Below, piece after piece: positions 1 to 8,852 of a stretch of 64,000 nucleotides of DNA. The number at the start of each line of letters is the position of its first letter. Position 1 is the first letter of the stretch. Under the pieces are notes generated by a model. It was not told the DNA's origin. It was given only the letters and a program-made list of their open reading frames with translations, and made no database searches. The stretch lies in assembly GCF_010548375.1 (NCBI RefSeq), contig NZ_JAAGLY010000002.1:434001-498000 (forward strand). The letters are read 5' to 3'. Source of the DNA: Streptomyces sp. SID13726. Lineage in GTDB: Bacteria > Actinomycetota > Actinomycetes > Streptomycetales > Streptomycetaceae. A program made the position numbers and the translations under genes.

Positions 1-2
1 CC

Positions 3-1067
3 TGCCCGTGCGCCCTGGGCCTCGCCACCCCGACCGCGCTGCTGGTCGGCACCGGGCGCGGCGCCCAACTCGGCATTCTCATCAAGGGTCCTGAGGTCCT
101 GGAGTCGACGCGCGCGGTCGACACCGTCGTCCTGGACAAGACCGGCACCGTCACCACCGGCCGGATGACACTGCTGGCCGTGCATGCGGCCTACGGCACC
201 GACGAGGCCGAAGTCCTGCGGCTGGCCGGCGCCTTGGAGCACGCGTCCGAGCACCCCGTCGCCCGCGCGGTCGCCGACGGGGCGCTGGAGAAGGTGGGCG
301 CACTGCCCACGCCCGAGGACTTCGCGAACGTCCCCGGGCTCGGAGTGCAGGGCGTGGTCGAGGGACACGCCGTCCTGGTCGGCCGCGAGCGGCTGCTGGG
401 CGAGTGGGCGATCGAACTGCCCGAGGAGCTCCAGCTCATGAAGGCCACGGCGGAGTCGGCCGGCCGTACGGTGATCGCGGTCGCCTGGGACGGTGAGGCG
501 CGGGCCGTGCTGGAGGTCGCCGACGCGGTCAAGGACACCAGCCGCGAGGCCATCACCCGGCTGCGGGCGCTCGGGCTCACCCCGGTCCTGCTGACCGGGG
601 ACAACCGGGCCGTGGCCGAGTCCGTGGCCCGCGAGGTCGGCATCGACGCCGATCAGGTGATCGCCGAGGTGCTGCCGCAGGACAAGGTCGACGTCGTCAA
701 GCGCCTTCAGGCGGAGGGCCGTTCGGTGGCGATGGTCGGCGACGGCGTCAACGACGCGGCCGCGCTGACCCAGGCCGACCTGGGCCTCGCGATGGGCACG
801 GGCACGGACGCCGCAATCGAGGCGGGCGACCTGACCCTGGTCCGCGGCGACCTGCGGGCCGCGGCGGACGCCATCCGTCTCGCCCGCCGCACCCTCGGCA
901 CGATCCGCTCGAACCTGTTCTGGGCCTTCGCCTACAACGTGGCCGCGTTGCCGCTGGCGGCGGCCGGGCTGCTCAACCCGATGCTGGCGGGCGCGGCGAT
1001 GGCCTTCTCGTCGGTGTTCGTGGTCGGCAACTCACTGAGGCTGCGCTCGTTCGAGGCACAGTCCTGA
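3..1067 (+). CDS. copA: copper-translocating P-type ATPase, C-terminal part
   Basis: This is the 3' part of a P1B-type ATPase that exports Cu(I) across the cytoplasmic membrane at the cost of ATP; the 5' end lies outside the window. The first codons read the CPC metal-binding motif of transmembrane helix 6. The phosphorylation motif DKTGT is encoded at 135-149, the nucleotide-binding SEHP motif near 246-257, TGDN near 594-605 and the hinge GDGVND near 738-755. The last helices carry the YN and MxxSS signatures typical of copper rather than zinc or cadmium pumps. The CDS is open to the left edge and ends with TGA. No other copper genes follow on the right. Confidence 0.95.
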   Translation, partial: CPCALGLATPTALLVGTGRGAQLGILIKGPEVLESTRAVDTVVLDKTGTVTTGRMTLLAVHAAYGTDEAEVLRLAGALEHASEHPVARAVADGALEKVGALPTPEDFANVPGLGVQGVVEGHAVLVGRERLLGEWAIELPEELQLMKATAESAGRTVIAVAWDGEARAVLEVADAVKDTSREAITRLRALGLTPVLLTGDNRAVAESVAREVGIDADQVIAEVLPQDKVDVVKRLQAEGRSVAMVGDGVNDAAALTQADLGLAMGTGTDAAIEAGDLTLVRGDLRAAADAIRLARRTLGTIRSNLFWAFAYNVAALPLAAAGLLNPMLAGAAMAFSSVFVVGNSLRLRSFEAQS

Positions 1068-1160
1068 ATCCGGATCACCGAGCCTTTGGCGGGTGAGCGC
1101 GCTCATCGGGTCCGACGGCCTGGGTAGCCTGGCGGCGCAGCAGATCGGGGGGAGCTGACC

Positions 1161-1577
1161 GTGGAGAACATACTGCCCGTGGCCGTCGGGGCCGCCATCG
1201 GCCTCATGGGGGTGGTGTTCGGGTCTTGGTTCACCGCGCGTCGGCAGGACCGCATGTGGCTCCGCGAACAGAAGCTCAAAGCGGGGATCGGCTTCAACAC
1301 GGCCGTGGTCCAGCTTCTGGACCACCTCAAGGAGACACAGCTGAGCGACGACGGTCCGGGCGCCAACGAGCTGGCGAACCGGCTGCAGGAGGCACGCTCG
1401 GCCCTCTATCTGCTCTGCTCCGACGACACCGTCGATCTCGCCGATGCCCTCGCGCGCCGGGTCTGGGCCACCACGCCCACTGACGGCAGGGACGACCGTC
1501 GGGCGGAGTTCCGCCAGACGGTCGACCTCCTGCGTCGCTTCACCCACCAGCTCCGGCAGGAGATCGCCGGGTCCTAG
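1161..1577 (+). CDS. small membrane-anchored protein of unknown function
   Basis: A 138-residue protein starting at a GTG, with a GGGGGGAG ribosome binding site ending about six bases before it. Residues 4-24 form one hydrophobic helix, followed by the basic RRQDR and a long, charged, probably helical cytoplasmic region without cysteine pairs or enzyme motifs. I recognise the type as common in Streptomyces but know no function. It follows the copper ATPase after 93 bases on the same strand, and the next gene converges on it. Coding is supported by codon bias and the RBS. Confidence 0.7.
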   Translation: MENILPVAVGAAIGLMGVVFGSWFTARRQDRMWLREQKLKAGIGFNTAVVQLLDHLKETQLSDDGPGANELANRLQEARSALYLLCSDDTVDLADALARRVWATTPTDGRDDRRAEFRQTVDLLRRFTHQLRQEIAGS

Positions 1578-1598
1578 TGCTCACCGGATCACCACCGG

Positions 1599-2051
1599 TC
1601 AGCCGAACGCCTTCACCGCCTGGTAGTACGTCCAGGCGGTGCCGTCGCACGAAGTCTTGGTGCCGCCGCTGTAGGTGGCACAGACCCGCTTGAGGTCCTC
1701 GTAGAAGGCGCTGTCGAGTCGGGACTTGTTGGCGTCGAACGCGCCCGCCGCCTTGTAGTTGCGGTAGCCGAAGTCATGGCGCGCACAGGACGCGGCGAAG
1801 GGGAATCCGAAGGGGTTGTCCGGCGAGGAGGAGCAGTAGTCGGTCGACCAGTCGAAGGCGTAGGCGCTCCACGCGGTCTGGTTGGCGCGGGCGGCGGTCC
1901 AGGCGTTGTAGCTGGACGCGCTGGTCTGCGTCCAGTCGGCGAGGACCTGCGGTTTGTCGGCGGGGGCGGCGTCGGCGGCAGCGGCGGTGGCGACGACGGT
2001 GACGAGGGCCAGCGCCGAGGCGCTCAGTGCGGTGGCGAGTCTGCGGTGCAT
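1599..2051 (-). CDS. secreted phospholipase A2
   Basis: A 150-residue exported enzyme that hydrolyses the sn-2 ester of phospholipids in a calcium-dependent way. Residues 1-30 are a Sec signal peptide ending in an Ala-rich cleavage region. The mature part carries the prokaryotic PLA2 signature SCARHDFGYRNYK, with the catalytic His-Asp pair, and four cysteines that can form the two expected disulfides. The mature length of about 120 residues matches the Streptomyces PLA2 family. The start ATG at 2051 follows GGAGGT at a five-base spacing; an in-frame upstream ATG at 2099 has no RBS. It is transcribed alone and converges with the gene at 1161-1577. Confidence 0.9.
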   Translation of the reverse strand: MHRRLATALSASALALVTVVATAAAADAAPADKPQVLADWTQTSASSYNAWTAARANQTAWSAYAFDWSTDYCSSSPDNPFGFPFAASCARHDFGYRNYKAAGAFDANKSRLDSAFYEDLKRVCATYSGGTKTSCDGTAWTYYQAVKAFG

Positions 2052-2147
2052 TCCACACCTCCATGAGACCGCGGCCCGCCCGTCGGGCCACAGGTTCATG
2101 TCAAGATGATGGACACCGCAGACGTCGCCTTACCCTCCATGCACCCT

Positions 2148-2160
2148 AATGGCCCATTAA
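2148..2160. promoter_or_regulatory. 13-bp inverted repeat upstream of the PLA2 gene
   Basis: TAATGG-C-CCATTA is a perfect dyad overlapping the TAA stop codon of the leftward YesL-like gene (2157-2756) and lying about 100 bp upstream of the PLA2 start. It could be an operator for the PLA2 gene or a coincidence in an AT-richer patch. Function is inferred only from symmetry and position. Confidence 0.3.
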
Positions 2161-2756
2161 CTCTCGGATATGACGTTCAGTCGGACATGAACGGCGGTGA
2201 GCGCCAGCGCCAACGGCCCCGGCACCAGGAAGGCCAGCGGCACCAGCATCCAGGCGCACAGCGCGGCCGTGGCCACGGCGAGCAGCACCAGCGCGCTCCC
2301 GCCGACGTCCCGTACGGCGTCCCGGGCGGCCTCCCGCACGGCGGCCGCCCAGTCGGTGAGCGACTCGGGGCGGGCGCAGGCCCTGAGCCCCACCACCAGG
2401 GCGGCGGCACCGATACCGGCGGCCACCACCGCGAACAGCGGTGCCCCCGGCAACCCCGCCCCGGCCAGCGCCAGATCCGCCAGGAACAGCACCGCCCCGG
2501 CCAGCGCCACGGCCCCGGCCGCCAGGTCACCGGCCCGCAGCCGTCGCCGTAGCACCGCGAAGTACCGTCCGGCGGTGGCCGGTTGCCCCTCCCCCGCCCC
2601 TCGCAGCACCGCGCAGGCGGTCGACAGCGCGGCCGGGATCGTCACAAGGGGCAGGCATACCAGGGCCGTTGCCAGGCCGACGCTCAGCATGTCGGCGAAG
2701 AGGGCCATCCGGGGGCCGAAGACCTCACCGGGTTCACGTGCGCGCAGGTCGCTCAT
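2157..2756 (-). CDS. YesL/DUF624-like integral membrane protein
   Basis: A 199-residue membrane protein with about four to five hydrophobic segments (around residues 17-50, 75-95, 100-125 and 150-195). It is the last gene of the leftward sugar-uptake operon; its ATG overlaps the TGA of the preceding permease by the ATGA arrangement at 2753-2756, so translation is probably coupled. Small DUF624/YesL proteins are regularly found at the end of carbohydrate ABC transporter operons in Firmicutes and actinomycetes, where their role is unclear. The family assignment rests on size, topology and position, as I see no diagnostic motif. Confidence 0.65.
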   Translation of the reverse strand: MSDLRAREPGEVFGPRMALFADMLSVGLATALVCLPLVTIPAALSTACAVLRGAGEGQPATAGRYFAVLRRRLRAGDLAAGAVALAGAVLFLADLALAGAGLPGAPLFAVVAAGIGAAALVVGLRACARPESLTDWAAAVREAARDAVRDVGGSALVLLAVATAALCAWMLVPLAFLVPGPLALALTAVHVRLNVISES

Positions 2757-3613
2757 CCCTTGAGTCCCGAACTGGCCATGCCCTCCACCAGGAACCGCTG
2801 GAAGGCGAGGAAGAACAGCACGATCGGCAGCAGGGCGATCACCGACATCGCGAACATCGGGCCGAACGCCGACTGGCTGGAGGCGTCCACGAACGACCTG
2901 AGGGCGAGGGTGAGCGTGAACTTGTCCGGGTCGAAGAGGTAGATGAGCTGGGTGAAGAAGTCGTTCCAGGTCCAGATGAAGGTGAAGATCGCCGTGGTGA
3001 TCAGCGCGGGCCTGGTCAGCGGCAGCACGATCTGGAAGAAGCTGCGGAAGGGCCCGCAGCCGTCGATGCGGGCGGCCTCCTCCAGTTCGCGTGGCAGACC
3101 GCGCATGAACTGCACGATCAGGAAGACGAAGAACGCCTCCGTGGCGAGGAACTTGGGCAGGATCAGCGGCCAGTAGGTGTTCACCATGCCGAGCTTATTG
3201 AAGATGATGTACTGCGGGATCAGGATCGCGTGGTGCGGCAGCATGATCATGGCGATCATGAAGGCGAACATCGGGCCGCGGAACCGGAAGCGCAGCCGGG
3301 CGAAGGCGTAGGCGGCGAGCGAGCAGCTGATGACGTTGCCGAGGACCGCGCCGCCCGCGATCAGCAGGGAGTTGGACAGCAGCCGCCAGATGGAGACGTC
3401 GTTGACGCCCTCGAAGGCTGTCTCGTAGTTGGACCACTCCAGGTGGCCGGGCAGCAGGTCGAGGCTGGCGATGACCTCGTCCGCCGGCTTGAGCGAGGTG
3501 GCCAGGAGCCAGGCCAGCGGGTAGAGCATCACGAGCAGGGCGGCGAGGCAGCCGAGGTGCAGGGCGACCCGGCTCCAGCGAACGGGCTTGCGGGCGAAGG
3601 CAGTTGTGGTCAT
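2753..3613 (-). CDS. ABC sugar transporter permease, MalG type
   Basis: Inner-membrane permease of a carbohydrate uptake (CUT1) ABC importer, 286 residues with six predicted transmembrane helices. The cytoplasmic EAA loop that contacts the ATPase is visible as EEAARIDGCG. The C-terminus ends in the SSGLKG pattern usual for MalG/LacG proteins. Start ATG at 3613 overlaps the stop of the first permease by four bases. No ATPase is encoded in the operon, as is usual in Streptomyces, where a shared MsiK-type ATPase energises many sugar importers. The substrate is not evident. Confidence 0.92.
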   Translation of the reverse strand: MTTTAFARKPVRWSRVALHLGCLAALLVMLYPLAWLLATSLKPADEVIASLDLLPGHLEWSNYETAFEGVNDVSIWRLLSNSLLIAGGAVLGNVISCSLAAYAFARLRFRFRGPMFAFMIAMIMLPHHAILIPQYIIFNKLGMVNTYWPLILPKFLATEAFFVFLIVQFMRGLPRELEEAARIDGCGPFRSFFQIVLPLTRPALITTAIFTFIWTWNDFFTQLIYLFDPDKFTLTLALRSFVDASSQSAFGPMFAMSVIALLPIVLFFLAFQRFLVEGMASSGLKG

Positions 3614-4548
3614 CGGTCCCCCTCGGACGCGTAGAAGACCCAGGAGCGCGAGGTGCGGAACAGCACCGCGGTGACGACACCGATGACCAGGAGCAGCACC
3701 CAGGCCATGGCGGAGGCGTAGCCCATGTGGGAGGCGACGAAGCCCCGGTCGTAGAGGTACATGGTGTAGACGAGGGTGGAGTCGGCGGGGCCGCCCTTGC
3801 CCGCGCTCACCGCGAAGGCGGGGGTGAAGACCTGGAAGGCCTGGATGGTCTGGAGGACCAGGTTGAAGAAGAGCACCGGGGACAGCATGGGCACGGTGAC
3901 GGAAAGGAACTGCCGCCACCGGCCCGCCCCGTCGACCGCCGCAGCCTCGTACAGCTCGGCCGGGATCTGCTGGAGTCCGGCGAGGAAGATGACCATCGGC
4001 GCGCCGAACTGCCAGACCGTCAGCAGCGCCACGGCGAGCAGTGCCCAGCCCGGTTTGTTGACCCAGCCGCCGGTGCCGAAGAGGTTGTCCACCGTGCCGC
4101 CGTCGTTGAAGACGGCCCGCCAGACCAGGGCGATCGACATGGAGGCGCCGAGCAGCGAGGGGGCGTAGAACGCGGAGCGGTAGAAGGCCTTGCCGCGCTT
4201 CATGGACTTCAGGGCCAACGCGACGACGAGGGCCAGCGCGAGCTGCAACGGCACGGCGACGACGACGTACATCAGGGTCGTCGTAACCGAACGCCAGTAA
4301 CGCGGGTCCTCGGTGAACATCTGCGTGTAGTTGCGCAGGCCGATCCAGTGGGGCGGGTCGAAGAGGTTGTAGTCGGTGAAGGACAGGTACAGCGAGACGG
4401 CCATCGGCAGCAGGGTGAGGACGCAGGCGCCGAGGACCCACGGGGAGAGGAACACCCAGGCTGCGCCCTCGCGTTCACGCCTGGGGCGGCGCTTCGGGGT
4501 ACCGGCGGCAGTGGGCTTCTTCGCCGCCGGGATCGCGGTGGTGGTCAT
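3610..4548 (-). CDS. ABC sugar transporter permease, MalF type
   Basis: First permease of the CUT1 importer, 312 residues. It has a basic N-terminal tail of about 30 residues, then six transmembrane segments and the EAA-loop sequence YEAAAVDGAG near residue 210. The periplasmic-loop pattern NLFDPPHWIGLRNY is typical of this family. The ATG at 4548 overlaps the TGA of the binding-protein gene, so all transporter genes are translationally coupled. It should pair with the permease at 2753-3613 to form the transmembrane channel. Confidence 0.92.
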   Translation of the reverse strand: MTTTAIPAAKKPTAAGTPKRRPRREREGAAWVFLSPWVLGACVLTLLPMAVSLYLSFTDYNLFDPPHWIGLRNYTQMFTEDPRYWRSVTTTLMYVVVAVPLQLALALVVALALKSMKRGKAFYRSAFYAPSLLGASMSIALVWRAVFNDGGTVDNLFGTGGWVNKPGWALLAVALLTVWQFGAPMVIFLAGLQQIPAELYEAAAVDGAGRWRQFLSVTVPMLSPVLFFNLVLQTIQAFQVFTPAFAVSAGKGGPADSTLVYTMYLYDRGFVASHMGYASAMAWVLLLVIGVVTAVLFRTSRSWVFYASEGDR

Positions 4549-5828
4549 GACCTCAGCTCCGCCTTCGCCTCGGTGACGTAGTTCTCGGCCGCCTCGCGGG
4601 GCGACATGCGCTCGTAGGAGACCTGGTCGTAGTCGCGCTGGAAGGTGCTCTGGAGGGCGTTGTCGCCGGAGGGCGGGGCCTGCGGCGGGTCCTTCAACTT
4701 CCCTTCCAGGGAGGCCTGGTAGTCGGCGACCGTCTTGTCGAAGTCCTTGAGGAGGGGGGTGGTCTCCTCGCGGATGGACTCGTTGACGGGGATGCCCCGG
4801 GTGGCGCCGAGGATCTTCGCCGCCGCGTCGTCGTTGAGGAGGAAGTCGACGAGCTGGGCGGCCTCCTTGGCGTGGCTCGTGTGGGCGGAGACCCCGAGGA
4901 ACATGGACGGCTTGAAGTACTGGCCGGGTGTGCCGTCGGAGCCGGACGGCATGGGTGCCAGTTCGGTCCCCGTCGGGATGAGCGCGAGGTAACCGCTCGA
5001 CGGGGCGTCCCAGTTCATGTCCGAGACGGCCTTGCCGCGCCCCAGCGGGGTGTTCTCCACCGAGCCGTCGAGCTGGGTGGTCTGCTCGGCCGGTGAGACG
5101 GCCCCTTCGCGCCTCAACCGGTCGGTGAAGGTCCACCACTTGGTGAGGTCGTCGGCGGTGAAGCCCAGTCCGCCGTCCTTCGTGTAGAGGGCCTTGCCCC
5201 GGCCGCGCAGCCAGACCTCGAAGGCGTCCTCACTCTGGCCGGGATCGGTGGCCCCGGGCCGTCCGGCGCGTTGCGCCAACTCCCGTACCGAGTCCGCCCA
5301 TTGGGACCAGGTCCAGCCCGCGCGCGGGAGCGGTACCCCGGAGTCCTTCCAGGTCTTCACGTCGTAGACGACGGTCTCGGTGCCGCGGCCCTGCGGGATC
5401 GCGTACTGCACGTCGTCCACCCGGCCGGTGGCCAGCAGCCCCGAGTCGATCTCTGAGGTGCGCAGTACGGCCTTCTGCTCCGCGAGGTCGAGCAGGACCC
5501 CGCCGGACGCGTACTGGTCGATCTGGCGGTAGTCGAGCTGCATGACGTCGGGTGCGTCACCGCCCGTGGCCTGGACGGCGAGCTTCTGCTTGTAGGCGTC
5601 GTAACCCGAGAACGACGTCCGTATGGATATGTTCGGATGCTGTTTCTCGAACAGGGCGACGGCCTGCTCGGTGCGCTCCGCGCGGTCGGGGTTGCCCCAC
5701 CACGTGTAGCGCAGCACGACCTTGCCGCCGCCGACCGATTCCCCGGATCCCCCGCAACCGGCCGCCAGCGCGCAGAGCGCGAGTGCGACGGCCGAAGCGC
5801 AGAACCCCTTTGTCCTGTGTCCGGGCAT
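4545..5828 (-). CDS. sugar-binding lipoprotein of ABC importer
   Basis: Extracellular solute-binding protein, family 1, of 427 residues. The N-terminus is a lipoprotein signal with lipobox LAAGC and lipidated Cys25, so the mature protein is tethered to the outer face of the membrane. The body shows the family pattern of a long two-lobe protein (RYTWWGNPDRAERTE, APDVMQLDY). It feeds the two downstream permeases. It starts 67 bp after the cupin gene stop, the only gap in the operon, and has a GAGG-type RBS about ten bases before the ATG. The nearby DUF6807, Gfo/Idh and cupin genes suggest an unusual or modified carbohydrate ligand. Confidence 0.92.
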   Translation of the reverse strand: MPGHRTKGFCASAVALALCALAAGCGGSGESVGGGKVVLRYTWWGNPDRAERTEQAVALFEKQHPNISIRTSFSGYDAYKQKLAVQATGGDAPDVMQLDYRQIDQYASGGVLLDLAEQKAVLRTSEIDSGLLATGRVDDVQYAIPQGRGTETVVYDVKTWKDSGVPLPRAGWTWSQWADSVRELAQRAGRPGATDPGQSEDAFEVWLRGRGKALYTKDGGLGFTADDLTKWWTFTDRLRREGAVSPAEQTTQLDGSVENTPLGRGKAVSDMNWDAPSSGYLALIPTGTELAPMPSGSDGTPGQYFKPSMFLGVSAHTSHAKEAAQLVDFLLNDDAAAKILGATRGIPVNESIREETTPLLKDFDKTVADYQASLEGKLKDPPQAPPSGDNALQSTFQRDYDQVSYERMSPREAAENYVTEAKAELRS

Positions 5829-5895
5829 GCCGAGGTCACCTCATCCCTTCCTCGGACTTTCTACGGCCCCCCTCGGCCCCCCAGGTGGAGCGGTG

Positions 5896-6678
5896 TTACT
5901 CGCCGCGATACGGCAGCGTCGTACCGGGCAGGTTGTACTCGTCGCGTCTGCCGCACATCCCGAAGCCGCCGAGCCGGGTCGGCGCCGCCTCGTGGGCGGT
6001 CGCCTCGCCGAGGTACGACGTCTCGCCGGACGCCAGCGCGTCGAGCTGGGCGCCGGTGCGCTCGGCGGTGGCCAGGGCGCCGGCTTCCCACAGCTGACGC
6101 CAGTCGGGCACTTTCTCGCGCACCAGGCGGGCGGCCGCACGCTGGAACTCCAGGTACGGGCCGTTGTCCCCGGCGGCCAGGGACTCGCGCAGGCCGAGGT
6201 AGCCCTCGATCGCGAGGTCCCTGCGGCGCCGGGCCGCTGAGGCCGTCTCCGGCCCTTTACCCGACGGGAGTTGAGCCGCCTCGGCGTACCGCGCGGGGTC
6301 GGCGAGCACCTCGGGCGGGAAGGTGAAGACGGCGTCCCCGGCCTCCGGCAGGCCGCTGTTCTGCATCAGCACGGTGATGCGCAGGTCGCCGCCCTGCACC
6401 ATGCGGTGCACGGTGCCCGGGGTGAACCAGGCGATCGAGCCGGCCTCCAGCGGGATCTCGCGGTAGCCGTCGGGACTGAGGGTCTGGACCGCGCCCCGGC
6501 CGCCGGTGACGACGTACGCCTCCGTGCACACCAGGTGCAGATGGGGGCTGCCGCCGCACACGCCGTCGGCGGCCTCCCAGTCGTAGGCGCTCAGATGGGA
6601 GAGGCCCACGGCGCCGGGCAGCGGGTGGGGCAGCACGGGCTTGACCACGTCCGCCGGGCCCTGCCCGCCGCTCACCAC
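5896..6678 (-). CDS. cupin-domain protein
   Basis: A 260-residue soluble protein. The first half (about residues 30-115) contains cupin motifs: the histidines in PHLHLVCTEAY and the PGTVHR motif are positioned to bind a divalent metal. The second half is helical and without recognisable motif. It begins with GTG at 6678 (GTG at 6675 is also possible), overlapping the stop of the DUF6807 gene. Cupins in such operons are often sugar isomerases or epimerases, or small-molecule sensors; which applies here cannot be told from the sequence. Confidence 0.8.
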   Translation of the reverse strand: MVSGGQGPADVVKPVLPHPLPGAVGLSHLSAYDWEAADGVCGGSPHLHLVCTEAYVVTGGRGAVQTLSPDGYREIPLEAGSIAWFTPGTVHRMVQGGDLRITVLMQNSGLPEAGDAVFTFPPEVLADPARYAEAAQLPSGKGPETASAARRRRDLAIEGYLGLRESLAAGDNGPYLEFQRAAARLVREKVPDWRQLWEAGALATAERTGAQLDALASGETSYLGEATAHEAAPTRLGGFGMCGRRDEYNLPGTTLPYRGE

Positions 6679-7598
6679 GCCAGCCCCTCCAGGTGCTCAC
6701 CCACCCGTTCGGAGTCCCAGGCACCGTCGGCCACCACGAGCCGGTAGCGGTACGCGAAGGACTCCCCCGGAGGCAGCTCGAACTCCTCGAAGAACGCCCA
6801 GGAGAACGCGACCGTCGGGAAGGGCTCGGAGCGCACGAACCAGTGCGACTCGTGGATCGCGCCGCTTCCGTCGAGGTTCTCGGGGGCGTGCGCGAAGACG
6901 AGGGTGGAGTGGGCGTCCACGTCGTCGTGCTCGGTGGTGAAGGCGAGCCAGGGGCTCTGGCTGCCCATCAGCTTGTCCGCGTCGGCGTCCGTGTCCGGGG
7001 CGAGGACCGTGCCGCCGGTGAAGTCGCGGGGGCCGCGCCACTGGAGTCCGGTGTAGCCGGCCATCTCCCGGCCCGCGGTGGTGGGGGAACCGAAGACCAG
7101 GGGTTCGGCCCGCAGGTTGGTCAGCCGGATCGACCAGTCGAGCGCCCAGGAGCCGGCCTCCTCGTCGACCGAGTGCAGGGCCAGGCCCCGCTCCTCCCGG
7201 GCCCACTCCTCGCCGCCGTTCTCCACCCAGGTCAGCGCCTCGGTGACGTCCAGGCGGCTCTCGGAGACCGTGAACCCGGTGAACCCGTCGTGCCGCATCG
7301 AGCCGACGCGCTCGGGCAGCGGCAGATAGCCCTGTCCGTGGACGTAGCAGTTGCCGCCCCAGAAGTTCTGCCCGGACAGATGACTCGCCGTCATCTGGAG
7401 GCCCTTGTGCCAGCGGTGGTCGTTGGGCCGGTAGCCGGTCACTGTGCGGCCGCCGAGGGTGCGCACCGGATGGGCGTAGGGCTTCTTGGCCTCGAAGGCC
7501 TCGGGGTCGGGTCGGTAGACGTAGCGGAGGATCTCCGTGCCGTTCGCCGCCTCGACGGCGATGTGCTCGCCGTGGACGTGGCTGACGCGGATGCTCAT
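6672..7598 (-). CDS. DUF6807 (PmoA-like) family protein
   Basis: A 308-residue protein of the family often mis-called methane oxygenase PmoA, now DUF6807, which is commonly encoded beside Gfo/Idh/MocA oxidoreductases in sugar gene clusters. Family features visible here are YVYRPDPEAFEAKKPYAHPVRTLGG near the N-terminus, the His-rich DHRWHKGL segment, and a C-terminal beta-sandwich-like region ending in SFAYRYRLVV. It is soluble with no signal peptide. Its ATG overlaps the Gfo/Idh stop by four bases. Activity is unknown; the context implies carbohydrate turnover. Confidence 0.85.
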   Translation of the reverse strand: MSIRVSHVHGEHIAVEAANGTEILRYVYRPDPEAFEAKKPYAHPVRTLGGRTVTGYRPNDHRWHKGLQMTASHLSGQNFWGGNCYVHGQGYLPLPERVGSMRHDGFTGFTVSESRLDVTEALTWVENGGEEWAREERGLALHSVDEEAGSWALDWSIRLTNLRAEPLVFGSPTTAGREMAGYTGLQWRGPRDFTGGTVLAPDTDADADKLMGSQSPWLAFTTEHDDVDAHSTLVFAHAPENLDGSGAIHESHWFVRSEPFPTVAFSWAFFEEFELPPGESFAYRYRLVVADGAWDSERVGEHLEGLAW

Positions 7599-8707
7599 GC
7601 GCGCTCCTTGGGGGCCCAGTGGGGGTGGTCGCCGTGCATGGCCTGGTAGTAGGCGTCGCCGGGCGCGATCTCGCCCGCGAGCACGGGGGCACCCGTGAAC
7701 GCGGACTTGTAGAGGGCGGCGGCGAACTCGAGGGTCGCACGGGCGTCGGTGCCGCTGCCGGGAGGCCTGACACCGTTGTCGTACGCGTCGAGCAGCGCTT
7801 CGAGCTGAGCCGCGTGCGAGCTGGGCACGTCGGACGCGGGAGTGCGCCAGGCGTCGACCCGTTCGGCGGCCACGTGGGGGGCGGGGGTGTAGGTCCAGTC
7901 CTCGTTGCGGTGCCCGTAAAGGTGGGTGAGCTCGACGGTCGCGTCGGCGCAGTCGACGCGGATGCGGCTCACCTCGTCGGGTGACAGCACACTGTTGACG
8001 ACGGTGGCCAGGGCGCCGTTCTCGAACCGGACGAGGGCGGTGGAGACGTCCTCGCTCTCGGTGTCGTGGACCAGCCGGGCGGCCATGGCGCGGATCTCCG
8101 CCCACGGGCCGAGGAGGTGCAGGAGCAGGTCGTACTGGTGGATGCCGTGGCCCATGGTGGGACCGCCGCCCTCGCTGGCCCAGGTCCCGCGCCACGGTAC
8201 GGCGTAGTAGGCGGCGTCCCGGTACCAGGTGGTCTGGCAGTGGGCGACCCGGGGGGCGCCCAGCTCGCCGCCGGTGATCAGCTCGCGCGCGTGGACCGCG
8301 CCGGACCCGTAGCGGTGCTGGAAGACCACGGCGGCGTACGCGCCGGAGGCCTCCTCGGCGGCGGCGATCTCGTCGTACTCGGCGAGCGACAGCGTCAGCG
8401 GCTTCTCGCACAGCACCCAGGCGCCGGCCTTGAGGGCGGCGACCGTCTGCTCCCGGTGCAGCGACGGCGGAGTGCCGATGAGGACCAGATCGGGGTGTAC
8501 GGCGTCCAGCATCTCGTCCATCGAGGTGAACCCGGCGACCTGGTCGCCCGCGAGTTCCCGGAAGGCGTCGAGTCTGCCCTGGTCCACGTCGACGGCGGCG
8601 ACCAGCTCCGTACGCTCGGCGTGGGCCCTGAGCGCGGACAGATGGCTGCCGCTGACGATGGCGCCGGTGCCGACCACGGCGACGCGGCGGCGGGCTGGAC
8701 GGGACAT
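7595..8707 (-). CDS. Gfo/Idh/MocA-family oxidoreductase
   Basis: First gene of the seven-gene leftward operon, a 370-residue NAD(P)-dependent oxidoreductase likely to act on a sugar or inositol. The N-terminal Rossmann motif VVGTGAIVSG is at residues 11-20, the conserved EKP motif at 101-103, and the catalytic-region histidines lie in GPTMGHGIHQYDL. The C-terminal domain is the usual alpha/beta dimerisation fold. The start ATG at 8707 is preceded by GAGGAGG at a good spacing; longer in-frame extensions would run into the operator region. Probably controlled by the dyad at 8752-8763. Confidence 0.92.
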   Translation of the reverse strand: MSRPARRRVAVVGTGAIVSGSHLSALRAHAERTELVAAVDVDQGRLDAFRELAGDQVAGFTSMDEMLDAVHPDLVLIGTPPSLHREQTVAALKAGAWVLCEKPLTLSLAEYDEIAAAEEASGAYAAVVFQHRYGSGAVHARELITGGELGAPRVAHCQTTWYRDAAYYAVPWRGTWASEGGGPTMGHGIHQYDLLLHLLGPWAEIRAMAARLVHDTESEDVSTALVRFENGALATVVNSVLSPDEVSRIRVDCADATVELTHLYGHRNEDWTYTPAPHVAAERVDAWRTPASDVPSSHAAQLEALLDAYDNGVRPPGSGTDARATLEFAAALYKSAFTGAPVLAGEIAPGDAYYQAMHGDHPHWAPKERA

Positions 8708-8751
8708 GCGGTCCTCCTCGGGCGTCCGGTGACGGGACGCTGACGTGCGGG

Positions 8752-8763
8752 GAAAGCGCTTGC
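8752..8763. promoter_or_regulatory. LacI-type operator upstream of the Gfo/Idh-sugar operon
   Basis: GAAAGCGCTTGC contains the palindrome AAGCGCTT (8754-8761), the CG-centred shape typical of LacI/GalR operators. It lies 45-56 bp upstream of the first gene of the leftward operon. No LacI gene is adjacent; those in the window sit by other loci. Operator function is inferred from form and position. Confidence 0.55.
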
Positions 8764-8852
8764 TCTCCGGAGTTGACCCTAGATCCCCGGCGATTGTCCG
8801 AACAAGACCCCCGTGGGGCCTTATTGATGAGCACGGCACGCACACAATTCAT

